12,686 bases of DNA from an uncultured Collinsella sp. (lineage in GTDB: Bacteria; Actinomycetota; Coriobacteriia; Coriobacteriales; Coriobacteriaceae): assembly GCA_959023295.1 (NCBI GenBank), contig CAUFBM010000028.1, positions 1 to 12,686 on the forward strand, in the 5' to 3' direction. How positions within the stretch are numbered: position 1 is the first letter of the stretch; every line of letters begins with the position of its first letter. The position numbers and the translations under genes were made by a program. The notes under the pieces were generated by a model, which did not search any database, was not told where the DNA came from, and saw nothing but the letters and a program-made list of their open reading frames with translations. Below are positions 6,606 through 12,686 of the stretch, one piece after another.

Positions 6606-7736
6606 GTGCCGAGCAATTTGCAGTCTGATGAGCGTATAGAGGTCTCAGTTATTGTTCCGTGTTTTAATACGGCACAGTATCTCGATCAGTGCCTGACGAG
6701 CATCGAGGCCGATGACCTTGCATCGCTTGAGGTGATTGTCCTTAATGATGGCTCGACTGACAACTCGTTGGAAATCATGAAGCGTCACGAGAAAAACGAT
6801 TCCCGAATTCGCGTTATTGATAAGCCGAACCAGGGGTATGGTGCTACGGTCAATCGTGGTATTGAGGAGTCTCGAGGTGCATATATTGCCATTGTCGAGC
6901 CCGATGATTACCTTAAGCCTGGCATGTATACAAGACTGATGGACCTTGCCCATGCATACGGAGAGCCGGATGTTGTTAAGTCGGCATATTGGCGTGTGTG
7001 TATGCCCGGTACTCCACAGGAGAACGTGTGCCACTGCGCCTATTACAAGCGAATTAATACAAAGAGGCAGCCGTTTACGCTACGGGATAATCCTCGCCTG
7101 ATCCAGCATCATCCTTCCATTTGGAGCGCGATTTACAAGCGTTCGTTTTTGGACGAGTTTGGAATTCGCTTTAAAGAGGTGCCCGGCGCCGGATGGGTGG
7201 ATAACCCCTTTTTGATTCAAACGCTCGCTCAGGCGCGTTCGATTGTGTATACCGATGATTCGTTTTATTGCTATCGCGAAGATCTCCCTACGTCCTCTTC
7301 GGCTAAAAAAGCAAGCGATCTCCCTATTGTTCGTTGGAATGATATGGCCGATATCGTTGATGAACTTAATATTTCCGACAAGGGGATTCTCGAGTCTTTC
7401 TATACCATCGGTTTTAGGTATGTTGGCGGACTTGTTGAACAGGGGGCCTTTGAGGATCCGGCACTCAAGGCTCGTTGTGCGACATTGTTTAAGCGCATGG
7501 ACCCGGAGATCGTCTCGGGAATGTCGCACATCAGCGGCGCATTTAAACAGACATACTCTCAGCTCACCGGTGTAGTTGTTTCGGCCAATAAAGCGGCATA
7601 TGTTGCTTTTCTTGCCTCGGAGTTCGTCTATTCGTTGCGCACTAATGGTTTTGGGTTCGCTTTCTCGCGTATCGGCTTGTTTGGCAATCGTCGAGCCGCC
7701 GAAAAAGGGGAGCGCCGCGATAAAACGAGTGCCTAG
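6606..7736 (+). CDS. GT2-family glycosyltransferase
   Basis: The 376-residue protein is a GT-A fold inverting glycosyltransferase that probably adds a sugar during assembly of a surface polysaccharide at the inner face of the membrane. The N terminus reads EVSVIVPCFNTAQYLDQCL, followed by the nucleotide-binding LNDGSTDNS (Asp48) and EPDD (98-101), the metal-binding DxD equivalent. PNQGYGATVNRGIEESRG is typical of the family. The C-terminal part (about 250-376) is variable and has no transmembrane segment. The start is GTG, with AGGGG 5 nt upstream. It is the first gene of a three-gene set; the next gene starts 26 nt after its stop. Donor and acceptor sugars cannot be told from sequence. The third-position GC is lower than in the suf genes, common for polysaccharide loci. 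Confidence 0.92.
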   Translation: MPSNLQSDERIEVSVIVPCFNTAQYLDQCLTSIEADDLASLEVIVLNDGSTDNSLEIMKRHEKNDSRIRVIDKPNQGYGATVNRGIEESRGAYIAIVEPDDYLKPGMYTRLMDLAHAYGEPDVVKSAYWRVCMPGTPQENVCHCAYYKRINTKRQPFTLRDNPRLIQHHPSIWSAIYKRSFLDEFGIRFKEVPGAGWVDNPFLIQTLAQARSIVYTDDSFYCYREDLPTSSSAKKASDLPIVRWNDMADIVDELNISDKGILESFYTIGFRYVGGLVEQGAFEDPALKARCATLFKRMDPEIVSGMSHISGAFKQTYSQLTGVVVSANKAAYVAFLASEFVYSLRTNGFGFAFSRIGLFGNRRAAEKGERRDKTSA

Positions 7737-7762
7737 CAAAGCCGTGAGAGTGGATTAGTGAT

Positions 7763-8986
7763 ATGACAGACAAGAAGCGAATTGCCATTTATACGCAAGA
7801 TGCCAAGCTGGGCAATGAGGTCAAGGGCGCAACGCGCTATGTCTATCTTGCAACGTTGCTGCATGAACATGGCTATGATGTCGATTTTATTACTTCGGGA
7901 TTTCAGCATTGGGAAAAGCGTCAACGTGACGTTGAACACTTTGATGCAGGGACTGATGCTTATAGAATTCGGTTTATTGAGGAGCCGTTTTATCCAAAGA
8001 ATATGTGCCCCCAGCGTATTTGGGCGCATCATGTCGTTGCCAAGCGAGTGTCGGAGTATTTCGATGAGCATCATGACTATGATTTGATCTACTGTCAGAT
8101 TCCGCCTAATGATGTTGCCAGGGAAATTGGCAAGGCGGCCCATAAGTTTAATATTCCATTTGTGGTCGATGTTAATGATCTTTGGCCCGAGGCATTTCGT
8201 GTGGCACTCGACGTTCCTGTTCTTTCAGATGTCCTTTTCGCGCCGTTTTATCGGCAGGCAAGGGCTGTGTATCAGATGGCTGATGCCGTTGTGGGCACTT
8301 CGGATGAGTATCGGGAGCGTGGTCTGCGTGATGCCCGAGTTGGCATTCCGAGTGAAACCGTCTATGTCGGCAATCAGCTGTGCGAGTTTGACGCCGGCAT
8401 TGCTGAGCATGCTTCGAAGATTGATAAGCCCACTGGTGACATTTGGGTCTCCTATGCAGGTACGCTAAGCGCGTGCTATGACCTGGAGACGCTGGTCAAG
8501 GCCATGGCGCTGGTGCAGAAAACTCACCCCGAAGCTAAGCTGCAAATCTTGGGCGATGGCTCAGAGCGCGACAATCTTAAGGCCGCGGCGCATTCTAGTG
8601 GCGCCGAGGTCGTGTTCCATGGCTATTTGCCTTATAGCCAAATGGCTGCATGGCTTTCCAAGAGCGACATCACAATCAACTCGCTGGTGGAAAAAGCCGC
8701 CCAGAGCATCGTGACCAAGATCGGCGACTATCTTGCTGCCGGAAAACCCATGGTGAATACGTCATGCAGCAAGGAGTTTAGGGCAAAGGTTGAGGCAGAT
8801 GGGTTTGGCGTGAACGTGAAGCCCGGAGATGCTGAGGGAATGGCAGAGGTGCTTGTCGATCTTATTGAGGATCCGCAACGTCGTTCGCGGATGGGGGAGA
8901 GGGCACGTGCCATCGCAGAAGAGCAGTTTGATCGTCCGCATTCGTATCTCAAGACGGTGCGGTTGATTGAGGAGTTAATTGGCTAG
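7763..8986 (+). CDS. GT4-family glycosyltransferase (WbuB-like)
   Basis: The 407-residue protein has the GT-B layout. The N-terminal acceptor domain begins KRIAIYTQDAKLGNEVKGATRY and contains DVNDLWPE (136-143), a motif seen in WbuB/WcaI-type transferases. The C-terminal domain starts near IWVSYAGTLSACYDLETLV and holds LGDGSERDNL, VVFHGYLPYSQM and KIGDYLAAGKPMV, the nucleotide-sugar-binding end, followed by a terminal helix. It is a retaining transferase probably acting on a lipid-linked surface glycan. Its ribosome site is weak (GAGAG about 13 nt upstream), and it follows the GT2 gene by 26 nt and precedes rmlB by 16 nt, so it is cotranscribed. WbuB is an amino-sugar transferase in O-antigen pathways; the substrate here is not predictable. 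Confidence 0.92.
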   Translation: MTDKKRIAIYTQDAKLGNEVKGATRYVYLATLLHEHGYDVDFITSGFQHWEKRQRDVEHFDAGTDAYRIRFIEEPFYPKNMCPQRIWAHHVVAKRVSEYFDEHHDYDLIYCQIPPNDVAREIGKAAHKFNIPFVVDVNDLWPEAFRVALDVPVLSDVLFAPFYRQARAVYQMADAVVGTSDEYRERGLRDARVGIPSETVYVGNQLCEFDAGIAEHASKIDKPTGDIWVSYAGTLSACYDLETLVKAMALVQKTHPEAKLQILGDGSERDNLKAAAHSSGAEVVFHGYLPYSQMAAWLSKSDITINSLVEKAAQSIVTKIGDYLAAGKPMVNTSCSKEFRAKVEADGFGVNVKPGDAEGMAEVLVDLIEDPQRRSRMGERARAIAEEQFDRPHSYLKTVRLIEELIG

Positions 8987-9002
8987 GACTTCCGAGGGCA
9001 TT

Positions 9003-9935
9003 ATGTTTGAGCCGCGAAATAGCTTGGTAACCGGCGGCTGCGGGTTTTGCGGCTCTGCATTTGTCCGCTATGTGGTAAGCAGTGCCCCTGATGTTCACAT
9101 AACAGTTTTAGACAAACTGACCTATGCCGCGAATCCAGATAGCATGGCTGGCTTGCCAGAAGGTAGGGTTGAGCTGGTTGTTGGTGATATTTGCGATTCG
9201 GATCTTCTTGATCAGCTGATACCTGGGCACGACGTCATTGTTCATTACGCTGCAGAGTCTCATAACGACAATTCGATTGCCGACCCTGACCCTTTTATAA
9301 GAACAAACATTGATGGTACGTATCGGCTTCTCGAAGCGGCAAGAAAGTTCAATGTAAGGTTCCATCACGTTTCGACAGATGAAGTGTTTGGAGACCTGGC
9401 GCTTGATGATCCGCGCAAATTTTCCGAGGAATCTCCTTATCAACCGAGTAGCCCTTATTCAAGCTCCAAGGCGTCATCCGACATGCTCGTGAGGGCCTGG
9501 ATTCGCACCTATGGCCTGTCTGCGACCGTTTCAAATTGCTGCAATAACTATGGGCCGTACCAGCACCCCGAGAAGTTTATTCCACATTCGATTGCATGCG
9601 TTCGGCGTGGCGAGCGTCCCAAATTGTACGGCGATGGACTGAATGTCCGTGACTGGATTCACGTGGATGATCATGCCCGCGCCGTTTGGTCTATTTTGAC
9701 TAAAGGGACGATTGAGGAGTCATATCTCATTGGCGCCAATTGCGAGCGCCGTAATTCTGAATGCTATGGGTAGAGATGAGCTTTACATTGACTGGGTAAA
9801 GGGGCGCCCTGACATTATCGACGCCATGCCATAGACGCCAGTAAACTCCGGTGCGAGTTTGGGCGGGTGCTGACGCACAATGACTTTGCAGTAGTGATTT
9901 CGCGATTGTGTCATAACGACATTCTTTCAATCTAA
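9003..9935 (+). pseudogene. rmlB: dTDP-glucose 4,6-dehydratase, broken by two compensating frameshifts
   Basis: RmlB converts dTDP-glucose to dTDP-4-keto-6-deoxyglucose, the entry to dTDP-rhamnose. The start ATG has GAGGG about 5 nt upstream; a TTG at 8979 would overlap the GT4 gene. Residues 1-257 are intact. They show the Rossmann motif VTGGCGFCGSAF, catalytic STDEVFG (Thr125, Asp126, Glu127), YSSSK (Tyr152, Lys156), NNYGPYQ and the GDGLNVRDWIHVDDH stretch. The frame then closes at TAG 9771-9773. Homology continues out of frame: MGRDELYIDWVKGRP (9766-9810), then, in the original frame again, AIDASKLRCEFG from about 9828, ending at TAA 9933-9935. About seven codons are missing near 9762 and one base near 9811. 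The C-terminal sugar-binding part is lost, so the truncated product is probably inactive. Confidence 0.85.
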
Positions 9936-10545
9936 CGGTTTAGATAACGGGTGATGCCGTAACTGACCCAAGCTGCGGTAAGTCGCGTCGGCCATCAGGA
10001 TGTGGCGCACTACCCTTGCAGTTGTTTCCTATCAGCCACGTGCCTGTTTGACCCGGAAGAGGTAGGCATACCAGTCGAGATGTGCCTGGGGCTTCCGCAG
10101 TGACCTCCCTGTGAAGCGGCATGGATAGCGTTTCAGCTATGAGCACAGGTCACTCGCTATCTTCATCCACTCCAGTTAGACCGGGTCGTTCATATCGGCC
10201 CTGTGCGCCTCGTTCTCGAGCCCGCTGTCAATGACCAGCGCGTTGCGCGCCCTCTCTAGGTTGTGGATAAGCGGGACTCCGGGCGCTATCCTGCGGTCCA
10301 TGGTCTTCCTCACGCGTCGAACTGGGCTTCTCGTGGCCACGGGCAACCGCGACTGGGTTCTTTTGGACGTCGAAGCCGACGCAGTTGCAAGCCTTCTGGC
10401 AGGATAGATCGCGCTTGCGGGCCTGCCCTTAGCCCTTGGAGAGGTCGGTATCGTTGATGCGGGTCTCGCCCGCCCACCTAGACGGTGTCGTGTGGCGCGA
10501 TTAGGTCCTGGTAGCCGGATGCCGTGGCGATGGGGGCACCGCCGC
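9927..10545 (-). pseudogene. IS1595-family (ISXO2-like) transposase remnant
   Basis: Reading the minus strand across frames recovers ATASGYQD, then ETRINDTDLSKG, QKACNCVGFDVQKNPVAVA and GHEKPSS. After a frameshift come RIAPGVPLIHNLERARNALV and SGLENEAHRADMNDPV, and finally LCS-stop-LKRYPCRFTG and LDWYAYLFRVKQ. These are hallmark stretches of ISXO2-like DDE transposases. In-frame stops lie at 10478, 10429, 10176, 10137, 10032 and 10029, and at least two frameshifts occur. The catalytic Asp of the VWVDE block and the later D of the HD motif are altered. The N-terminal zinc-ribbon part is missing, so it is long dead. I could not find terminal inverted repeats or a target duplication. Its 3' end overlaps the rmlB remnant. 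Confidence 0.8.
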
Positions 10546-10573
10546 CCAAAGCGCATCGACGCCCCCATCGCCA
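10525..10573. repeat. 13-bp perfect inverted repeat at the transposase/remnant junction
   Basis: TGGCGATGGGGGC (10525-10537) and GCCCCCATCGCCA (10561-10573) form a perfect inverted repeat separated by 23 nt. It falls where the minus-strand transposase homology stops and a plus-strand coding remnant begins. There is no T-tract. It may mark a rearrangement. Confidence 0.8.
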
Positions 10574-10978
10574 TGCGCGAGGGGCTCGATGATGTCGAGC
10601 GTCTCTACCTCGTCTTCGTGTCCGAGGGGGCAGTTTGCACCAGGGGCAAGGTATTGACGCGTGCGCCAGCCTGATCTCGAGAACCTCTGAGGAAGAGCTG
10701 CGAGCGGTCGAGAGCGTCGAGCGCAAACACGTCTGCAAGAATGGCGCGTTCGGACTGCTCGTGTTCGACGGTCGGCTGCTTGGTAAACCCGACGCGGAGT
10801 TCGGAGCGATGCCGCTGGAGTTGAGGACGGAGCTGCCTCGGCCTTCTTCTGCGCCCAGCTCAAGAAGAAGGGCTGGCGCCCGAGGCTCGGCTTTTACAGC
10901 TTCCCATATCATGCGCTCATTGCCCCCGAGAGTCCCTTTTCTAACAATTGTTTAAATGTCGGACAATTTGATGGATAA
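10550..10978 (+). pseudogene. frameshifted remnant of an unrecognised plus-strand gene
   Basis: I do not recognise this protein. Three frame segments read as continuous, protein-like sequence with very high third-position GC. They are MREGLDDVERLYLVFVSEGA (10573-10632), then HQGQGIDACASLISRTSEEE through DGRLLGKPDAEFGAMPLELR (10638 to about 10828), and, after another shift near 10828, DGAASAFFCAQLKKKGWRPR and GFYSFPYHALIAPESP to about 10935. The last frame ends at TAA 10976-10978 in AT-rich DNA. Minus-strand frames here are arginine-rich shadows. The 5' end is lost at the inverted repeat or transposase junction. It is a decayed gene of unknown function. Confidence 0.55.
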
Positions 10979-10979
10979 T
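10951..10979 (+). promoter_or_regulatory. candidate sigma-70-like promoter of the amidase gene
   Basis: TTTAAA (10951-10956) and GATAAT (10974-10979, 5 of 6 to TATAAT) are separated by 17 nt, in a sharply AT-rich pocket. Transcription would start about 30 nt upstream of the ATG at 11017. TGGGGATT lies just before that ATG as a ribosome site. Confidence 0.45.
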
Positions 10980-10995
10980 CAATTATTGTAATTGA
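10979..10995. repeat. 7-bp inverted repeat at the expected amidase transcription start
   Basis: TCAATTA (10979-10985) and TAATTGA (10989-10995) form a perfect inverted repeat with a TTG centre. It directly follows the candidate -10 and covers the expected start point, a typical repressor position. AT-rich DNA makes such repeats common by chance. Confidence 0.4.
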
Positions 10996-11016
10996 GATTC
11001 TGACTGGGGATTCGAT

Positions 11017-12435
11017 ATGAATAAGGTCTTACGCGCTACAACCACTTTTTCTTTGGCGGCTCTTCTGACATTTTCGTCATTGATGAGTCCTGTGGTTGCT
11101 GCCTACGGTTTGGATGAGTCCCAGCCTGTATGTGCTGCGACGGATGAGGTATCCCCTGATGACGGTGGTGTGGCTGCACGTGGTGATGATTTTTGCGGGA
11201 CCGATGTCACTGTTGATCAGGCGCCGTCCGAAGGCGATACTGAGGCTGCTGGCTCTGTAGATTGGCTCACAGCTGGGAGTGGTTCCGAGGCTTATGCGGT
11301 CGGTTCTTCCTTCCAATACGTTTACCTGGCCTACCCAAACCTTCCCTCTGGATCCAATCAAGTCATTGCTTTTGCTACCCCTAATGACGGCGAAGTCCTT
11401 TCCTCTGCTACGCTTGGCTATGTGAGTGCCAACGGCGTAAAGGGCTCTGTCGACGCGTCTTCTACGGCTGATAATTCTGCCGCCTTTACTTTTGGCTCAA
11501 AACTCGAAGCCAATACTTATTTCCTCACTTCGATTTCGTATTATCTAGAGGGAGATGAGGCTGAGCATAAGATTGATCTTTCTGATCGAGATTATTCATT
11601 CACCGTCGCAGATAGCTCTATGAACTCCGAGGGCACATCTGTTTATTATGCAGATGGGGACGGAAATGCTGTTGAGGCCCAGTCTATTCAGCAGGCGTTG
11701 GAGTGTGCCGATTCTCCGGATGGTGTCTCTACTTATGCAGCTCGTTCCGCACGTAACGTTGGCGTGATCGCTCTTGATGCTGGCCACGGCGGGTCTGATC
11801 CCGGAGCCCAGGGTAATGGCAAAAGTGAGGCCGATCTTACCTGGAAGATTGTGACGGCCTGCAAGAATAAGCTTGAAGCGTATGGTTTTAAGGTCGTTCT
11901 TGCTCGCGAGCAATACGGTAATTATTCCGGCAATGATTTTCTATATCGCGTCCAGCGCTGCATTGATCAGGGCGCGCAAGCATTCGTGAGCTTTCATATC
12001 AATTCCGGTCCTTCCGCTGCTCATGGCGCTGAGGTTTACGCTCCTACCTCAAATGGATCAGACTATACACAGGTTTCTGTTGAGCTTGCCAATAAGGTTA
12101 TGAATAACCTTGCTGCTATGGGTCTTACGTACCGCGGCGTTTTCCAGATGCAAGTGGGAGATGAGTTTGCGGTAATCCGATGCGCCCGCGAGCAGGGGAT
12201 CCCTGGCATCTTAATTGAGCATGGCTTTATTTCGAATTCCGGCGATGTCGCTAATTACTTTTCCGATGACGGCTGTCGTCGTCTTGGCGAGGCTGATGCC
12301 GCCGCTATTATTGCGCAGTTCCCTCATCCTTATTCCATTGATGGAATTACCTTTTCGGAGGAATTGGGGCGAGCTGGATCTTCGATTAAAGTTGGAGTGA
12401 ATGTTACCGGCAAGACTGATGGTCTTAAATATTAG
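11017..12435 (+). CDS. secreted N-acetylmuramoyl-L-alanine amidase (Amidase_3), truncated by a TAG
   Basis: The 472-residue product cleaves the amide bond between muramic acid and the stem peptide outside the cell. Residues 1 to about 29 are a signal peptide (ATTTFSLAALLTFSSLMSP). Residues about 90-205 form a Tyr- and Ser-rich domain I do not recognise. The Amidase_3 domain begins NVGVIALDAGHGGSDPGAQG; zinc and catalytic residues are His257, Glu271 (GKSEADL), His327 (VSFHINS) and Glu401 (ILIEHGFISN), all present. After PHPYSIDGITF the protein enters a beta-rich repeat (GRAGSSIKVGVNVTGKTDGL) but stops at TAG 12433-12435, while the frame reads on to the window edge. The catalytic domain is complete, so the short product may still work. 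The start has GGGGATT about 5 nt upstream. No operon partner is visible; a promoter lies just upstream. Confidence 0.9.
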   Translation: MNKVLRATTTFSLAALLTFSSLMSPVVAAYGLDESQPVCAATDEVSPDDGGVAARGDDFCGTDVTVDQAPSEGDTEAAGSVDWLTAGSGSEAYAVGSSFQYVYLAYPNLPSGSNQVIAFATPNDGEVLSSATLGYVSANGVKGSVDASSTADNSAAFTFGSKLEANTYFLTSISYYLEGDEAEHKIDLSDRDYSFTVADSSMNSEGTSVYYADGDGNAVEAQSIQQALECADSPDGVSTYAARSARNVGVIALDAGHGGSDPGAQGNGKSEADLTWKIVTACKNKLEAYGFKVVLAREQYGNYSGNDFLYRVQRCIDQGAQAFVSFHINSGPSAAHGAEVYAPTSNGSDYTQVSVELANKVMNNLAAMGLTYRGVFQMQVGDEFAVIRCAREQGIPGILIEHGFISNSGDVANYFSDDGCRRLGEADAAAIIAQFPHPYSIDGITFSEELGRAGSSIKVGVNVTGKTDGLKY

Positions 12436-12686
12436 TTTGTTTGGCATAAAGTCGGAGCTGATTGGAGTACCTCCAATTGGGGCGTAATTGGCCAAGATTT
12501 GACGAGCCCGTCGGTTACCTGGACTTTGCCGTCAGCCGGTGAATATGAGATTTACGCCGATGTTATCGATTCAAATGGTTACATTTCGAGCACTTCAAAG
12601 TACAAAGTAGTCAATTGGTCTCTCGAGGGCCTCGACGTCTCGGGCGACGCCCGCTGCGGCAAGCCCCTCGAGCTCCAGGCCAAGGT
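12436..12686 (+). pseudogene. in-frame continuation of the amidase gene beyond its TAG (partial at right edge)
   Basis: Directly after the amidase stop the same frame is open for 83 codons to the end of the window and reads as structured protein: FVWHKVGADWSTSNWGVIG, SVTWTLPSAGEYEIYADVID, then STSKYKVVNWSLEGLDVSG. The GLKY-x-FVW junction and the Tyr/Trp-rich beta pattern fit the repeat domains found after secreted hydrolases in Coriobacteriia, which I recall as LKYKFVW-like. The stop therefore looks like a single-codon change from a sense codon such as AAG or CAG. No ribosome site suggests an independent start. Codon choice shifts to nearly all G/C third bases from about 12620. Confidence 0.7.

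Noticed and set aside
9762..9811. Programmed frameshifting in rmlB
   Set aside because: No slippery heptamer or stimulatory structure is apparent, and about seven codons of conserved sequence are missing; simple decay fits better.
10478..10912. Minus-strand frame with CPWCKLPP as the transposase zinc ribbon
   Set aside because: Only one CxxC is present and the frame is arginine- and serine-rich; the plus strand here has the better coding signal.
9936..10960. Terminal inverted repeats or target duplication of the IS1595 remnant
   Set aside because: I searched both flanks by eye and found no matching pair; the element appears truncated.
12433..12435. TAG reassigned to an amino acid
   Set aside because: Other genes in the window (the Rrf2 regulator, the wall-anchored protein, both glycosyltransferases and the ATPase-like gene) end normally with TAG.

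Overview
The window looks like a chromosomal stretch of a Coriobacteriia-type actinobacterium, most likely Collinsella or a close relative. This is inference from the gene families, the moderately high GC, the strong G/C bias at third codon positions in the conserved genes, and the style of the secreted and transposase proteins. No rRNA, tRNA or CRISPR array was seen.

Layout. Positions 1-2093 (minus strand) hold sufC followed by sufB, which runs off the left edge; these encode the core of the SUF iron-sulfur scaffold. Divergently, at 2316-2747 (plus), lies an Rrf2/IscR-type regulator with three candidate cluster-ligand cysteines. The shared 222-bp gap carries a near-match to the E. coli IscR type 1 operator and further inverted repeats, so the regulator very probably controls suf and itself. 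Positions 2886-4523 encode a secreted, probably sortase-anchored protein: a lysozyme-like head, a long disordered Pro/Ala then Ser/Gly/Asp stalk, 13 consecutive threonines and a variant MPKTG sorting motif. A strong intrinsic terminator follows. Positions 4726-6522 encode an AAA-ATPase-like/PD-(D/E)XK-type protein whose nuclease motif appears to have lost its catalytic E-x-K.

Positions 6606-9935 form a surface-polysaccharide operon on the plus strand: a GT2 glycosyltransferase, a GT4 (WbuB-like) glycosyltransferase, and a dTDP-glucose 4,6-dehydratase (rmlB) that is broken near its C terminus by two mutually compensating frameshifts. Positions 9927-10978 are a gene graveyard. It holds a minus-strand IS1595-family transposase remnant with many stops, a 13-bp perfect inverted repeat, and a frameshifted plus-strand remnant of an unrecognised gene. 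Positions 11017-12435 encode a secreted Amidase_3 N-acetylmuramoyl-L-alanine amidase. Its frame is closed by a TAG but remains open and protein-like to the right edge, so the gene appears to be a longer cell-wall protein cut by a nonsense change. Base composition changes sharply near 12620, inside that continuation.

Overall, a stable housekeeping region (suf plus regulator) gives way to an accessory, decaying cell-envelope region with wall-active enzymes, glycosyltransferases, and insertion-sequence and pseudogene debris. No clearly new multi-gene system could be demonstrated. The best leads are the suf/Rrf2 control region, the secreted lysozyme-like protein, the motif-degenerate nuclease-like ATPase, and the interrupted amidase.
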